DNA of 64,000 nucleotides from Pantoea sp. Mb-10 (GCF_021272205.1 NZ_JAJSDX010000003.1:62001-126000); one strand, 5' to 3'. Positions 22,788 through 32,998 are shown, numbered from the stretch's first letter. Numbers and translations: made by a program. The notes: generated from the sequence alone by a model not told the origin.

Positions 22788-23633
22788 ATGTCTTCTGAAA
22801 ACCAGGAGCAGGCGTTAAGCGGCCTGACCTTAGGTAAGCCCACGGCTTATGTTGATCGCTATGATAACACGCTGCTGCAATCGGTGCCGCGCAGCCTCAA
22901 CCGTGAGCCGCTGGGACTTTATCCGGACAATCTGCCGTTTCACGGCGCAGACATCTGGACGCTGTATGAGCTCTCCTGGCTTAACGGAAAAGGCGTGCCG
23001 CAGGTCGCCGTGGGCGAAGTGCAATTGGATGCGGATAGCGAAAACCTCATTGAGTCCAAAAGCTTTAAGCTCTATCTCAACAGTTTTAATCAGACGCGCT
23101 TCGCCGATTGGGGCGAGGTGCGCCAAACGCTAGAGCGTGATTTGCGCGCCTGCGCCAACGGTAACGTGCGCGTTGCGCTGCATCGTCTGGGCGAAATAGA
23201 AGGTCTGCCGATTGGCCATTTCGCAGGCGAAGTCATCGATGAGCAGGATATCGAGGTCGCCGATTACGCCTTCAATGCCGATTACCTGGCTGGCGCTACG
23301 GGCAGCGAATCCGTTGCGGAGACGCTGGTAAGTCATCTGCTGAAATCCAACTGCCTGATTACCCATCAGCCCGATTGGGGCTCGGTGATGATTCGCTACC
23401 AAGGGCCACGCATTGACCGTGAGGCGCTGCTGCGCTATCTGATCTCCTTCCGCCAGCACAATGAGTTTCACGAGCAGTGCGTAGAGCGCATTTTCAACGA
23501 CATTCTGCGCTTTTGCCAGCCGGAATCTCTCACGATTTATGCGCGTTATACCCGCCGCGGGGGACTGGACATCAACCCGTGGCGCAGCAATGTGCCCTTC
23601 TCGCCCGGCTTGTCCCGCCTGGTGCGTCAGTAA
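22788..23633 (+). CDS. queF: NADPH-dependent 7-cyano-7-deazaguanine reductase QueF
   Basis: Reduces preQ0 to preQ1 with NADPH in queuosine biosynthesis, a later step of the pathway in which QueE acts. It has 281 residues, the long bimodular (tunnelling-fold) enterobacterial type. The QueF motif [17 protein letters not shown] lies at 89-105, the nucleophile is Cys189 in [12 protein letters not shown], with Asp196 as proton donor, and the C-terminal module has [15 protein letters not shown]. The ATG at 22788 has AAAGGAAAG upstream. It is followed by a 185-base gap and ppnN. Confidence 0.96.
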   Translation: MSSENQEQALSGLTLGKPTAYVDRYDNTLLQSVPRSLNREPLGLYPDNLPFHGADIWTLYELSWLNGKGVPQVAVGEVQLDADSENLIESKSFKLYLNSFNQTRFADWGEVRQTLERDLRACANGNVRVALHRLGEIEGLPIGHFAGEVIDEQDIEVADYAFNADYLAGATGSESVAETLVSHLLKSNCLITHQPDWGSVMIRYQGPRIDREALLRYLISFRQHNEFHEQCVERIFNDILRFCQPESLTIYARYTRRGGLDINPWRSNVPFSPGLSRLVRQ

Positions 23634-23818
23634 ACGCGTGCCTGCACGCGGGTTGGCCGTCGCAGGGACGCGCGGTTCTTCTTGAGCATTCCCCGTAGAC
23701 AACGTTACTCTGTCTGAAGCGCGATGGTCACAGCGTGCATCCCAGGGATTTTCGTCACTGCGCTCAAGCCGTTAAACGCAGCGTCATCTGTCACGCTTAC
23801 GCGTGTAAAGGAGTTCTC

Positions 23819-25174
23819 TTGATTACACATATCAGCCCTCTTGGCTCAATGGATCTGCTCTCTCAGCTTGAAGTGGATATGCTCAAGCAAACTGCCAGCA
23901 GCGACCTCTATCAGCTGTTTCGTAATTGTTCCCTCGCGGTGCTTAACTCCGGCAGCCAAACCGACAGTAGTCAGGAGCTGCTCTCTCGCTTCAAAAACTT
24001 TGACATCAACGTGCTGCGCCGCGAGCGTGGCGTAAAGCTGGAGCTGATCAATCCACCGGAAGAGGCGTTTGTGGACGGGCGGATTATTCGTTCGCTGCAG
24101 GCCAACCTGTTCGCCGTGCTGCGCGACATTTTGTTCGTTAACGGCCAGCTTGAGCGCAGCGACAATCGCACCGCGCTGGATTCCGCGCACATCACCAATC
24201 AGGTATTTTCTATCCTGCGTAACGCGCGCGCCCTGCACATCGGTGAATATCCCAACACCGTGGTGTGCTGGGGCGGCCACTCTATCAACGCGGTGGAGTA
24301 TCAGTATTGCCGCAACGTCGGCACGCAAATGGGCCTGCGCGAACTGAACATTTGTACCGGTTGCGGACCGGGCGTCATGGAAGCGCCTATGAAAGGTGCG
24401 GCGGTGGGGCATGCGCAGCAGCGCTATCATGAAGGGCGTTTCATTGGTCTGACCGAGCCGTCCATTATTGCCGCCGAACCGCCAAACCCGCTGGTCAACG
24501 AACTGATCATCATGCCGGATATCGAAAAGCGCCTTGAAGCGTTTGTGCGCATTGCGCATGGCATTGTGATCTTCCCCGGCGGCGTGGGCACGGCGGAAGA
24601 GCTGCTCTACCTGCTCGGTATTCTGATGAACCCGCATAACAGCGATCAGGTGCTGCCGCTGATACTCACCGGGCCAAAAGAGAGCGCTGACTATTTCCGC
24701 GTGCTGGATGATTTCATCGTCAATACGCTGGGCGAGGCCGCGCGCAAGCACTACACCATTATCATTGATGATGCCGCAGAGGTGGCGCGTCAGATGAAGA
24801 AAGCGATGCCGCAGGTCAAAGAGTATCGACGTGAAACCGGCGATGCCTACAGCTTCAACTGGTCGATCCGTATTTCTCCCGATCTCCAGGTGCCGTTCCA
24901 TCCCACCCACGAAAACATGGCCAACCTGAACCTGTTTCCCAATCAACCGGCTGAAAAACTGGCGGCCGATCTTCGTCGGGCGTTCTCGGGCATCGTGGCG
25001 GGTAACGTCAAGGAGATGGGCATTCGTGAAATCCGCGAGCGCGGCCCTTACCAACTGCGCGGTGACGCCGATTTGATGCACCGCATGGACGAGCTGTTAC
25101 AGGGCTTTGTGGCGCAGCAGCGTATGAAACTGCCGGGCAGCGCGTATATTCCGTGCTACGAAATCATTAAATAA
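23819..25174 (+). CDS. ppnN: Pyrimidine/purine nucleotide 5'-monophosphate nucleosidase PpnN
   Basis: Cleaves nucleoside 5'-monophosphates to base and ribose 5-phosphate; in E. coli it is bound and activated by (p)ppGpp. It has 451 residues with an N-terminal PpnN domain, a central LOG/Rossmann domain containing [17 protein letters not shown] and [19 protein letters not shown], and a C-terminal domain ending [14 protein letters not shown] choose the TTG at 23819, since (M)[17 protein letters not shown] matches E. coli and AAGGAG stands five bases upstream. An upstream in-frame ATG at 23735 would add 28 unconserved residues. In E. coli sdaC and sdaB lie between this gene and xni; here they are absent. 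Confidence 0.94.
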   Translation: MITHISPLGSMDLLSQLEVDMLKQTASSDLYQLFRNCSLAVLNSGSQTDSSQELLSRFKNFDINVLRRERGVKLELINPPEEAFVDGRIIRSLQANLFAVLRDILFVNGQLERSDNRTALDSAHITNQVFSILRNARALHIGEYPNTVVCWGGHSINAVEYQYCRNVGTQMGLRELNICTGCGPGVMEAPMKGAAVGHAQQRYHEGRFIGLTEPSIIAAEPPNPLVNELIIMPDIEKRLEAFVRIAHGIVIFPGGVGTAEELLYLLGILMNPHNSDQVLPLILTGPKESADYFRVLDDFIVNTLGEAARKHYTIIIDDAAEVARQMKKAMPQVKEYRRETGDAYSFNWSIRISPDLQVPFHPTHENMANLNLFPNQPAEKLAADLRRAFSGIVAGNVKEMGIREIRERGPYQLRGDADLMHRMDELLQGFVAQQRMKLPGSAYIPCYEIIK

Positions 25175-25185
25175 CTTTCCAGGAT

Positions 25186-25203
25186 GGCAGCCTGCGGGCT
25201 GCC
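25186..25203 (+). other. Hairpin directly upstream of xni
   Basis: A perfect 7-bp stem GGCAGCC/GGCTGCC with a TGCG loop ends nine bases before the xni ATG. It is not followed by a T run. No clear Shine-Dalgarno sequence separates it from the start, so it could limit xni translation or be a weak ppnN terminator. Confidence 0.45.
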
Positions 25204-25212
25204 CTAATCGCG

Positions 25213-25968
25213 ATGCCGCTTCATCTTCTTATTATTGATGCGCTCAACCTCATCCGTCGACTTCACGCGGTGCAGGGTTCGCCGTGCCGCGACGGCTGCG
25301 TGGCGGCGCTTCATCAGCTATTGGGCCATACGCGCCCTACCCATGTTGTTGCCGTGTTCGACAGCGCAGAACGCCGCCCCGGCTGGCGTCATCAGCTACT
25401 GCCCGATTACAAAGCGGGTCGTCCGCCGATGCCTGACGATTTGCAGGCGGAAATGCCAGTGTTGCAGGAGGCCTTCCGCACACTGGGCGTCAGCTGCTGG
25501 GTAGCGGAGCAGGATGAGGCCGACGATTTGGCCGCCACGCTGGCGGTGAAAATGGGGAACGCCGGTCATCAGGCGACCATCGTTTCTACCGACAAAGGCT
25601 ATTGCCAGCTGCTGGCACCTAACATCCGCATCCGCGACTATTTTCAAAAGCGTTGGCTGGATGTGCCCTTCATCGAGCAGGCGTTTGGCGTCGCCCCCGC
25701 TCAGCTTCCCGATTACTGGGGATTATGCGGCATCAGCAGCAGTAAAATTTCCGGCGTGCCGGGTATCGGCCCCAAGAGCGCGCGCGAATTGATCCTGCAG
25801 TTTGGCTCCTTGGCGTCATTGTATGCGCAGCTCGATAGGGTGCCTGAGAAATGGCAAAAGAAACTGCAGCAACAGCAGGAGATGGCGGAAATCTGTCAGC
25901 GGGTGGCGACGCTAAAGCGCGATCTGGTGCTGCAAGGCAACCTGAATACGCTGCGATATACGCCTTAA
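25213..25968 (+). CDS. xni: Flap endonuclease Xni (exonuclease IX)
   Basis: Structure-specific nuclease of the FEN / DNA polymerase I 5'-nuclease family, acting on DNA flaps. It has 251 residues. Acidic metal residues stand in [31 protein letters not shown] and [13 protein letters not shown]; the helix-hairpin-helix segment is [16 protein letters not shown] near 180-195. Family members are known to lack some of the C-terminal metal-binding aspartates of Pol I. The ATG at 25213 is conserved, though the sequence upstream has a hairpin and no obvious ribosome-binding site. Confidence 0.93.
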   Translation: MPLHLLIIDALNLIRRLHAVQGSPCRDGCVAALHQLLGHTRPTHVVAVFDSAERRPGWRHQLLPDYKAGRPPMPDDLQAEMPVLQEAFRTLGVSCWVAEQDEADDLAATLAVKMGNAGHQATIVSTDKGYCQLLAPNIRIRDYFQKRWLDVPFIEQAFGVAPAQLPDYWGLCGISSSKISGVPGIGPKSARELILQFGSLASLYAQLDRVPEKWQKKLQQQQEMAEICQRVATLKRDLVLQGNLNTLRYTP

Positions 25969-25993
25969 GACCGCCGTCAGCGCGACAGCAAAA

Positions 25994-26029
25994 GGCCCCG
26001 ATGCGCGTTGGGAGAGACGCATCGGGGCC
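25994..26029 (-). terminator. Terminator between convergent xni and rlmM
   Basis: A perfect 12-bp stem GGCCCCGATGCG with a 12-base loop ends in four T on the minus strand, 28 bases past the rlmM stop. It probably blocks read-through in both directions. Confidence 0.75.
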
Positions 26030-26057
26030 GTGGCCCAGGGCACGATGCGGCCGCCGT

Positions 26058-27158
26058 TTAGCGTTCGTCGCGACGACCGCCCACCGCAGCCCACATCCTG
26101 CGCACGTGCACCGTGACTTCTTCCCGATCGTGATACAGCTGACGCGCCTGAATCTGCGCGTTAATGCCCTGCGCTTTGAGCGCGGCATCTATCATCGCGA
26201 GGTTCTGCGTCACCTCCTCATAGCGCTTCTTCATGGGAAGTTTGAGGTTGAAGATGGCTTCACGGCACCAGCCGTTGACCAACCATTCGGTCATTAAGTT
26301 GGCGACCCGCACCGGTTTCTCTACCATGTCACACACCAGCCAGCTGATATTGGTGCGCGGCGGGCGGAATTTGAAACCATCCTCGCGGCAGTGTGTCACC
26401 TGTCCGGTATCCATCAGGCTCGGTGCCATCGGGCCGTTATCCACGGCGTACACCATCATGCTGCGCTGCACCAGCTGGTAGGTCCAGCCACCGGGACAGG
26501 CGCCGAGATCCACCGCATACATGCCGCTGGCCAGTCGCTCATCCCACTCATCCGCCGGGACAAACACGTGAAATGCCTCTTCAAGCTTCAGCGTTGAACG
26601 GCTTGGCGCATCTGACGGGAATTTAAGGCGAGGAATGCCCATATAAAACGGCGAATTATTCTCCGGCAGCGAGTAGCCTACATAACAGGTGCCCGGCGCG
26701 ATAAAGAACACGTGTACCACCGGACGCTTAGGCGACTCATAGTTGAGCAGAATGTTGCTGGCCCGCAGGCTGGCGCGCAGCGGCACGGTGAGTTTCCGGC
26801 AGAACTTGGTCAGCTCTTTTGCCGCGTTGGTGTCCGGTACCTCAACCCGCAGCTCACCGCCTTTTTCTACAACGCCCGTGAGCATGCCGACGATCGGCGT
26901 CACGCGATCGTCTGGCGGCAGATCGCGCAGCAGCTCGCCCACCACCACCATTTGCCGGGCAAAAATCAGCTCGGCAAAGGGCAGCGTGCGCATCAGCATT
27001 TCTGCCTGTTCGGGTTGATAGCACTCGTAGAGCACGTAGCCCGCGTCATCTTTGACCCGGGCGAACCCGTAGATCTCACGCTCAGCAGCCTTGGCGCTGA
27101 TCTCTGCCGCACACTCTTTTTCAAATCCGGGACGGCAATAGAGTAAAACTTTATTCAT
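26058..27158 (-). CDS. rlmM: 23S rRNA (cytidine2498-2'-O)-methyltransferase RlmM
   Basis: Methylates the 2'-O of C2498 in 23S rRNA. The 366-residue protein has exactly the E. coli length. An N-terminal THUMP-like domain (about 1-170) is followed by a Rossmann-fold methyltransferase with the SAM motif [17 protein letters not shown] and a catalytic lysine in [14 protein letters not shown]; the C terminus [14 protein letters not shown] is nearly invariant. The ATG at 27158 is chosen by homology. It overlaps the ygdD stop by 8 bases; the twelve-codon upstream extension lies inside ygdD. Confidence 0.96.
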   Translation of the reverse strand: MNKVLLYCRPGFEKECAAEISAKAAEREIYGFARVKDDAGYVLYECYQPEQAEMLMRTLPFAELIFARQMVVVGELLRDLPPDDRVTPIVGMLTGVVEKGGELRVEVPDTNAAKELTKFCRKLTVPLRASLRASNILLNYESPKRPVVHVFFIAPGTCYVGYSLPENNSPFYMGIPRLKFPSDAPSRSTLKLEEAFHVFVPADEWDERLASGMYAVDLGACPGGWTYQLVQRSMMVYAVDNGPMAPSLMDTGQVTHCREDGFKFRPPRTNISWLVCDMVEKPVRVANLMTEWLVNGWCREAIFNLKLPMKKRYEEVTQNLAMIDAALKAQGINAQIQARQLYHDREEVTVHVRRMWAAVGGRRDER

Positions 27159-27546
27159 GGCGTTCTGCCTTTGGTTTAAGACGCAGTGCGCCAATCAACA
27201 TCAAGAACCACCCCGTCAGGAAGAACAACCCGCCAACGGGAGTGACAAAGACCCAAAACTTCAAATGAGAGAGCGCAAGGCAGTAAAGGCTGCCGCTAAA
27301 CAACACGGTACCTAACGCCAGCGCGGCGCTACTCCAGTAAAACCAAATATTGGCGCGGCGCAGCATCGCTGCGCCCAATCCGATAACGGCGAGCGTATGG
27401 TAGGCTTGATACTCCAGGCCGGTGTGAATCCACGCCATCTCCGCCTGGCCAAGCGACTTGCTCAACACGTGCGCCCCAAACGCCCCAAACGCCACCAGCA
27501 CAAATCCGCTGATGGCGGCAAATACAAACATGGCACGACTGGACAT
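27151..27546 (-). CDS. ygdD: DUF423 inner-membrane protein YgdD
   Basis: Small membrane protein of unknown function, 131 residues as in E. coli. It has four predicted membrane segments (about 5-25, 45-65, 70-90 and 97-120) and the DUF423 features FGAFGAHVL and [13 protein letters not shown]. The ATG at 27546 precedes [15 protein letters not shown]. It lies 48 bases after gcvA on the same strand and overlaps the rlmM start by 8 bases, so gcvA-ygdD-rlmM may be one transcript. Confidence 0.93.
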   Translation of the reverse strand: MSSRAMFVFAAISGFVLVAFGAFGAHVLSKSLGQAEMAWIHTGLEYQAYHTLAVIGLGAAMLRRANIWFYWSSAALALGTVLFSGSLYCLALSHLKFWVFVTPVGGLFFLTGWFLMLIGALRLKPKAERHE

Positions 27547-27594
27547 TCACTGATCCTCAAGGTTGAAGCCGCATGCGATGCGGCTCACCACGCA

Positions 27595-28512
27595 TTATTG
27601 TTCGTAGCGAAAGCGGAATTTTTCTTGTTCGCTGGCCGCTTTTTCCAGAATCCACTGGCGAAAAGCGGCTATTTTACCCAGTTCTGCCTGGCTGTCATGA
27701 CAAACGATGTAAAAAGCGTTTTTACTCACCAACACATCGTTAAAGGGACAGACCAGCCTTCCTGCTTCAATCTCACTTTGTGCCATGACATTATTGGCCA
27801 GCGCGACGCCCTGCCCATGAATGGCGGCCTGAAGCACCATCGCGCTGTGGCTGAAAATGGGGCCCTGCTGCACATTAATATGCTGCAAGCCAAGCTGGCG
27901 AATGTAGGCTTGCCATTCGCGGCGTGAGGCATCATGCAGCAGCGTGAAATGCGCGAGATCCGCCGGGGATTTTAGCGCGTGTGCGCCGGTAAGCAGCATT
28001 GGCGAGCAGACGGGCAGCAAATATTCCGCATACAGTTTTTCCACGCGCAGGCCCGGCCAGTTGCCGCGACCGTAGAAAATCGCGACATCGACGTCGTCGG
28101 CCAACTTCTCTTCATCGCGGTCGACGGCCTGGATACGCACATCTATGCCCGGATAAGCCATATTAAAGCTGGAAAGGCGCGGAACCAGCCACTGGATAGC
28201 AAAGCTCGGCAGCAAGCTCACCGTCAGGGCGCCTTTTGCGCTGCGCGCTTGCAGCTTGCGTGTCGCATCGTTGAGCGCCGAGAAGATCTCTTTGATATCG
28301 AGATAGTAGCTTTGCCCCTCTTCAGTGAGCAAAAGCGAGCGGTTACGGCGGCGAAATAGCTTTAAACCGAGAAAATCTTCCAGAGATTTGATCTGATGAC
28401 TCACTGCTGCCTGCGTCACAAATAGCTCTTCAGCGGCTTTGGTGAAGCTTAAATGGCGAGCGGCGGCATCAAAAACGCGCAGGGCGTTGAGCGGCGGAAG
28501 GCGTTTAGACAT
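27595..28512 (-). CDS. gcvA: Glycine cleavage system transcriptional regulator GcvA
   Basis: LysR-type regulator (305 residues) that activates the gcvTHP operon when glycine is present and also activates the divergent gcvB RNA. The winged helix-turn-helix is at the N terminus (RVFDAAARHLSFTKAAEELFVTQAAVSHQIKSLE region), followed by the LysR substrate-binding domain (about 90-300). The ATG at 28512 gives MSKRLPPLNALRVFD, as in E. coli. A TATAAT on the minus strand at 28592-28597 may be its -10 box, which would make its promoter overlap that of gcvB. Confidence 0.96.
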   Translation of the reverse strand: MSKRLPPLNALRVFDAAARHLSFTKAAEELFVTQAAVSHQIKSLEDFLGLKLFRRRNRSLLLTEEGQSYYLDIKEIFSALNDATRKLQARSAKGALTVSLLPSFAIQWLVPRLSSFNMAYPGIDVRIQAVDRDEEKLADDVDVAIFYGRGNWPGLRVEKLYAEYLLPVCSPMLLTGAHALKSPADLAHFTLLHDASRREWQAYIRQLGLQHINVQQGPIFSHSAMVLQAAIHGQGVALANNVMAQSEIEAGRLVCPFNDVLVSKNAFYIVCHDSQAELGKIAAFRQWILEKAASEQEKFRFRYEQ

Positions 28513-28606
28513 GGTTTTCCGTAGGCGGATTTACAAGGCAATACTGCAACTTACACAAAGTCGTTACGTATTAGTTTTTTTTATCCGAGCCATTATAATT
28601 TGTCCG

Positions 28607-28635
28607 TTGAGGAAGCTCCAGCAAATACCTATAGT
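28607..28635 (+). promoter_or_regulatory. gcvB promoter
   Basis: TTGAGG (28607-28612), a 17-base spacer and TATAGT (28630-28635) place the start exactly at the expected gcvB 5' end (28642). The weak -35 fits activation by GcvA. Confidence 0.75.
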
Positions 28636-28641
28636 TGCCGC

Positions 28642-28838
28642 ACTTCCTGAGCCGGAACGAAAAGATTTCTGGAAACGTGCGAGAGATCGCAGACTTTTGG
28701 AGAGCTTTTGGCTTGTGGTCGTGATGTTGTGTTTGCATTTTGATCTGACGATTGCAGATCAAACTTTTTAATTCCTGTGATTTACCCTGTCTGTCCAGAG
28801 TGATTTAAACAGCACCGCAACTTGCGGTGCTTTTTTTT
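28642..28838 (+). ncRNA. gcvB: GcvB small RNA
   Basis: Hfq-dependent RNA of about 197 nt that represses many amino acid and peptide transporter mRNAs. It lies divergent from gcvA and before ygdI, as in E. coli. It starts ACTTCCTGAGCCGGAACG, nearly the E. coli sequence; the G/U-rich targeting segment R1 (GTGATGTTGTGTTTGC) is at 28721-28736; an internal hairpin TGATCTG/CAGATCA is at 28741-28761; a conserved TTTACCCTGTCTGTCCA follows; and the terminator stem AGCACCGCAA/TTGCGGTGCT with nine T ends it. Confidence 0.95.
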
Positions 28839-28921
28839 TAGCTTCACATCCCTGTGTCGCCTGCGCCGCGCTGTCGCTAACGCGACCGCTTCCGGCCTGC
28901 ACGGACGCGGTGCTTTCAGGG

Positions 28922-29146
28922 TTACTGACCCATTTCTACCATTTCTTTTACGTCGGAACGGTTAATCTGTTGCTCGTTGCCATTCGCATCTTTATAGCTG
29001 ATCATACCGGTCTGGTCGTCCACTTTTGGTTTGCCGTTGGCAACAATAGTGCGACCATCATTGGTGTGCATTACATAGTTGCTGGAACAGGCAGCCAGGG
29101 TAAAGGCCATGGTACACGCGGCCAACACTGCGGCGAGTTTTTTCAT
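28922..29146 (-). CDS. ygdI: YgdI/YgdR family lipoprotein YgdI
   Basis: Predicted small envelope lipoprotein of 74 residues, function unknown. The signal peptide (1-19) ends in the lipobox LAAC with Cys20 as the lipidated residue. The rest is the DUF903 domain: SNYVMHTNDGRTIVANGKP, TGMISYKDANGNEQQI. It is the paralogue of ygdR at 57080. The ATG at 29146 has AAGGAGATA upstream. Confidence 0.94.
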   Translation of the reverse strand: MKKLAAVLAACTMAFTLAACSSNYVMHTNDGRTIVANGKPKVDDQTGMISYKDANGNEQQINRSDVKEMVEMGQ

Positions 29147-29352
29147 CTTCTATCTCCTTGTAGAGTGATTGCATCAAACCTCCCGGCCGCGCTGGACAAC
29201 GCCAGCAGACAGAGAATTCGACTAGTGAAAGCCGCTTCACTGCGCGGGATTGGGTTCAAACCTTGCAATACTTAGCATAACGCGCTTTTTCAGCTTTTCC
29301 AGCTGACGCACGGGCTTTCGGCTCGCCACATTTTTACAAGAGTGGGATAAAC

Positions 29353-30558
29353 ATGACCCTTTTTTCCCCCACGGCATTTCGCCAACAATTTCCGGCGCTG
29401 AGCGATGCTGGCGTCTACCTGGATAGCGCCGCGACGACGCTCAAGCCGCAGGCGGTGATCGACGCGACGACACAGTTTTATTCGCTGAGCGCCGGTACCG
29501 TCCATCGCAGCCAGTTCACCGCGGCCCGCGCGCTGACAGAACAGTATGAGGAGGCGCGCGGCAACGTGGCGCGCTGGCTCAATGCCCGTGACGACCGGCA
29601 GATCGTCTGGACGCGCGGCACCACAGAGGCGATTAATTTAGTCGCGCACAGCTGGCTGGCGCCGCGTCTGCAGCGCGGCGATGAGATTGTGGTCAGCGAG
29701 GCGGAACACCACGCCAACCTGGTGCCGTGGCTGATGCTTGCAGAGTCGCACGGCGCCAGAATCGTGAAATGGCCGCTAGGCGCGGATCGCCTGCCGGACC
29801 TCGCGCAACTGCCCGCGCTGCTGAACCACAGAACACGCCTGCTGGCGGTCAGTCAGATGTCGAACGTGACCGGCGGCTGTCCGGATCTGGCGCAGGCTAT
29901 CACGCTGGCTCACGCGGTGGGCGCCAAAGTCATGGTGGATGGTGCGCAGGGCGTGGTGCACTGTCCGCCCGATGTCCAGGCGCTGGATATTGATTTCTAT
30001 GCGTTTTCGGGCCACAAACTCTATGGCCCGATGGGCATCGGCGTGCTGTATGGAAAAGCGGAACGGTTGGCAGAGATGCGGCCCTGGCAAGGGGGCGGCA
30101 AGATGCTCACCCACGTCGATTTTTCCGGTTTCACGCCACAGCCTGTGCCATGGTGCTTTGAGGCGGGCACGCCTAACGTGGCGGGCGTGATTGGCCTGAG
30201 CGCGGCGCTGACGTGGCTGGCACAGTATAATGCCGAGAGCACAGAAACATGGTGTCAGCAGCTGGCCTGCCTGGCAGAAGAGCAGCTCAGCGCCCTGCCC
30301 GGTTTTCGCAGCTATCGCTGCGGCAGTGCCAGCCTGCTGGCATTTGATATCGCCGGCATTCATCACAGCGATATGGTCACGCTGCTGGCAGAACAGGGCA
30401 TCGCACTGCGTGCAGGCCAACACTGCGCTCAGCCGCTCATGGCAGCCCTTGGCGTAAGTGGTACGCTACGCGTCTCTTTTGCCCCCTATAATAATTTGCA
30501 GGACGTAGAGGCGCTGGTGCGCGCTACGCACCATGCCGTAGACATATTAAGTGAATAA
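29353..30558 (+). CDS. csdA: Cysteine desulfurase CsdA
   Basis: PLP-dependent enzyme that takes sulfur from cysteine as a persulfide and passes it to CsdE. It has 401 residues, as in E. coli. It is a class V aminotransferase fold with the PLP lysine Lys222 in [13 protein letters not shown] and the persulfide-forming Cys358 in [11 protein letters not shown]; the H in [11 protein letters not shown] stacks on the cofactor. The ATG at 29353 is conserved. Its stop lies just before the csdE ATG, so the two are co-translated. With csdE and tcdA it forms the CSD sulfur transfer set. Confidence 0.96.
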   Translation: MTLFSPTAFRQQFPALSDAGVYLDSAATTLKPQAVIDATTQFYSLSAGTVHRSQFTAARALTEQYEEARGNVARWLNARDDRQIVWTRGTTEAINLVAHSWLAPRLQRGDEIVVSEAEHHANLVPWLMLAESHGARIVKWPLGADRLPDLAQLPALLNHRTRLLAVSQMSNVTGGCPDLAQAITLAHAVGAKVMVDGAQGVVHCPPDVQALDIDFYAFSGHKLYGPMGIGVLYGKAERLAEMRPWQGGGKMLTHVDFSGFTPQPVPWCFEAGTPNVAGVIGLSAALTWLAQYNAESTETWCQQLACLAEEQLSALPGFRSYRCGSASLLAFDIAGIHHSDMVTLLAEQGIALRAGQHCAQPLMAALGVSGTLRVSFAPYNNLQDVEALVRATHHAVDILSE

Positions 30559-30559
30559 G

Positions 30560-31009
30560 ATGACAACGTTGCTTGCGCCCCACCCGTTTGGTCGTGATAT
30601 CACGGTTGACAGCCTGACCTCCACGTTTAGCCACTTACCGCAGTGGGAAGATCGCTATCGGCAGCTGATCCAGCTTGGCCGCCAGCTCCCTGCGCTCCCC
30701 GAAGCGTTAAAAACGCAGGAGATCGCCCTGTCCGGCTGTGAAAATCAGGTTTGGTTCAGCAGTCAGCCGCAAAGTGACGGCACGCTGCATTTCTACGGCG
30801 ACAGTGAAGGACGCATTGTACGCGGGCTGCTGGCGGTGCTTCTGACGGCGGTTGAGGGGCAAACACCGCAGGCGCTGCTGCAGCACGACCCGCTGGCGCT
30901 GTTTGACACGCTGGGCCTGCGCGCGCAACTCAGCGCCTCACGCAGCAGCGGGCTGCAGGCGCTGGCGGAGGCGGTAAAACGGGCTGCGCAGCAGCATCAA
31001 GCGGCCTGA
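30560..31009 (+). CDS. csdE: Sulfur acceptor protein CsdE
   Basis: SufE-family partner that accepts the persulfide from CsdA and supports TcdA. It has 149 residues, with Cys60 as acceptor in [13 protein letters not shown] and the conserved [20 protein letters not shown] and [14 protein letters not shown] prefer the ATG at 30560, because [11 protein letters not shown] lines up with the E. coli start; a GTG at 30551 overlaps the end of csdA and is possible. The last 13 bases overlap the end of the convergent tcdA. Confidence 0.93.
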   Translation: MTTLLAPHPFGRDITVDSLTSTFSHLPQWEDRYRQLIQLGRQLPALPEALKTQEIALSGCENQVWFSSQPQSDGTLHFYGDSEGRIVRGLLAVLLTAVEGQTPQALLQHDPLALFDTLGLRAQLSASRSSGLQALAEAVKRAAQQHQAA

Positions 31010-31803
31010 CGTCTGGCGCGCGCGAGAAACTTCTTCAGCGCGTGTGACACGGCGATAAAGCCAAAGGTCGCGGTGACCATGGTCGCCGCACCAAATCCGG
31101 CAGCGCAGTCCATGCGTTTCGGTCCTTCAGCCGTACTGCGTGATGCGCATACGCTGCCGTCCGGCTGCGGATACACCAGCGCTTCAGTGGAAAATACGCA
31201 GTCGATGCCCAGCTTGCCTTTGCTGTTTTTCACCACGCCAAAATCACTTTTCAGTCTTTCGCGCAGCTTGGCCGCCAGCGGATCCTGGATCGTTTTCGCC
31301 AGATCGCTGACCTGAATCTGCGTGGGATCGATCTGCCCGCCAGCGCCACCGGTGGTGATCAGCGGCAGCTTATTGCGACGGCAATAAGCAATCAGCGCGG
31401 CTTTCGGGCGTACGCTGTCAATGGCGTCAATCACGTAATCAAAATCCGATGCCAGATAGGCCGCCGCGTTCTCCGGCGTAATAAAATCATCAATACAGAT
31501 CACGTCACATTCAGGGTTGATTGCGCGAATGCGCGCTGCCATCACCTCGGTTTTGGCCTGTCCCACGTTACCCTGCAGGGCATGAATCTGACGATTGGTG
31601 TTGGTAATGCACACATCGTCCATATCGATCAGCGTGATGCGCCCGATGCCGGTGCGCGCCAGCGCTTCGGCTGCCCAAGAGCCGACACCACCGATGCCCA
31701 CCACGCAAAAATGGGCTTGCGCAAATCGCTGCAGCGCATCTTCACCGTACAAACGCGCCGTACCGCCAAAACGTTGCCGCCAGGCGTCGCTTACAACTGT
31801 CAT
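30997..31803 (-). CDS. tcdA: tRNA threonylcarbamoyladenosine dehydratase TcdA
   Basis: E1-like ATP-dependent enzyme that cyclises t6A37 of tRNAs to ct6A. It has 268 residues. The ThiF-type nucleotide-binding motif is [29 protein letters not shown] near 36-64, with the catalytic arginine in NTNRQIHAL and a C-terminal membrane-associating segment ([25 protein letters not shown]). Also known as CsdL. It is transcribed against csdE and the two overlap by 13 bases at their ends, as in E. coli where the genes also sit together. Confidence 0.95.
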   Translation of the reverse strand: MTVVSDAWRQRFGGTARLYGEDALQRFAQAHFCVVGIGGVGSWAAEALARTGIGRITLIDMDDVCITNTNRQIHALQGNVGQAKTEVMAARIRAINPECDVICIDDFITPENAAAYLASDFDYVIDAIDSVRPKAALIAYCRRNKLPLITTGGAGGQIDPTQIQVSDLAKTIQDPLAAKLRERLKSDFGVVKNSKGKLGIDCVFSTEALVYPQPDGSVCASRSTAEGPKRMDCAAGFGAATMVTATFGFIAVSHALKKFLARARRQAA

Positions 31804-31823
31804 ACTTAACCTTATTCAAACGA

Positions 31824-31842
31824 GCGGGCCACGTTAGCCCGC
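31824..31842 (-). terminator. Hairpin between mltA and tcdA
   Basis: A 6-bp GCGGGC/GCCCGC stem with a 7-base loop lies just after the mltA stop. The minus-strand flank TCGTTTGAAT is only weakly T-rich, so termination is uncertain. Confidence 0.35.
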
Positions 31843-31852
31843 CGGGAGGATA

Positions 31853-32998
31853 TCAATTTGCGCCGATCAGCAGTGAACCGTTGTTGCTTTGCGGGGTGCT
31901 AAACAGCGGCTGACCGGTGCCAGGGGCCGCTTTCAATACCCAGACGCGCCCATAGTGATTATAAAAACCGGCCAGGTGCGCGGCATCGGGGCCAACGCCT
32001 TGGTAAATATCAAAGTGTTGGCCTTTGATAGCGCCGCCCACGTCCAATGCAACCATCAGGCGCATCTCATATTTGCCGTTGAATTTGCCCTTTTCGTTTA
32101 GCTGCGGCACTTCCGCCAGCAGCACGGTACCGGCTGGGATCAGCGAACGATCCGAGGCTACGGAGGCTTTGGCGATTAATGGCACCGCGCTGGCGCCGCG
32201 CACCGGCACGTACTCTTCTGGCTTGAAGAACACAAAAGATTGATTGGTCTCCAGCACGTCGCGCACCTGCTCTGGGGAGTGGTCTTGTGCCCACTGGCGA
32301 ATCGCCTGCATTGACATATCTTCGCGTTTCACTTCGCCGCGATCGATCAACTCTTTACCAATGCTGTGGTAAGCCCAGCCGTTCTTACCGCCGTAGCCAA
32401 AGAAACGCAGCGGGCGACCATCGCCGAAATCCACGTAGCCGCTGCCCTGCACATCCATCATAAAATTATCGATCAGCGAATTACTCCAGGCGATAACGTA
32501 GCGCTCGTCCAGCGCACCGCTATAAATCGCTGCACGGCTGGGCAGCTTCTGCCCGCGCGGGCGCGGTGGCATGCGGTAAATGGGATACTGGAATTCGCCC
32601 TGACGCGTATAGCGTGCTTCAACCACCGGCGTGTAGTAGCCGGTAAACTGGACGTTGCCGTAATTATCGGTGCCTTCCATTTGGTAAGCATTGAGTCCGT
32701 AGTTGCGCAGCTGCCGCGTGTCGGCCCCGGAGAGCAACCAACTCTGCACGGCGTTATAGGTGCTGGTGTTACGGCCATATAAGCTCGAGGCGGCGCGTTG
32801 AATCTGCGTGACCTGCTGGCCAAAATCGCGGCCGTTGACCGGGCGACCTTTGGCATTCGGCTCATTCACCAGCCCGAGCGGTTGCTCGAGCTTGCCATCT
32901 TTATATTGCTGACCGCGATCGGTGGGTTTTGAACTACAGCCTGCGAGCAGCGCCAGAAACGCTGCGGTAAGGGCAGCTTTGCCCCAATATCCTTTCAT
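31853..32998 (-). CDS. mltA: Membrane-bound lytic murein transglycosylase A
   Basis: Outer-membrane lipoprotein that cleaves the glycan strands of peptidoglycan, forming 1,6-anhydromuramic ends. The 381-residue protein has a signal peptide with lipobox LLAGC and lipidated Cys21, a MltA double-psi barrel domain (YNAVQSWLLSG to the FVFFKPEEYVPVRGAS segment) and the 3D domain with the catalytic Asp region (MVALDVGGAIKGQHFDIYQG). The ATG at 32998 gives MKGYWGKAALTAA, and the 28-codon upstream extension lacks a signal. About 16 extra residues (ending NNGSLLIGAN) follow the usual C terminus of the E. coli protein. Confidence 0.95.
   Translation of the reverse strand: MKGYWGKAALTAAFLALLAGCSSKPTDRGQQYKDGKLEQPLGLVNEPNAKGRPVNGRDFGQQVTQIQRAASSLYGRNTSTYNAVQSWLLSGADTRQLRNYGLNAYQMEGTDNYGNVQFTGYYTPVVEARYTRQGEFQYPIYRMPPRPRGQKLPSRAAIYSGALDERYVIAWSNSLIDNFMMDVQGSGYVDFGDGRPLRFFGYGGKNGWAYHSIGKELIDRGEVKREDMSMQAIRQWAQDHSPEQVRDVLETNQSFVFFKPEEYVPVRGASAVPLIAKASVASDRSLIPAGTVLLAEVPQLNEKGKFNGKYEMRLMVALDVGGAIKGQHFDIYQGVGPDAAHLAGFYNHYGRVWVLKAAPGTGQPLFSTPQSNNGSLLIGAN

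Noticed and set aside
23846..25081. A 411-codon open frame opposite ppnN
   Set aside because: It is a mirror of ppnN codon bias, without a start signal.
28439..28771. A 110-codon open frame on the plus strand
   Set aside because: It runs across the gcvA start, the shared promoter and GcvB, and has no ribosome-binding site.
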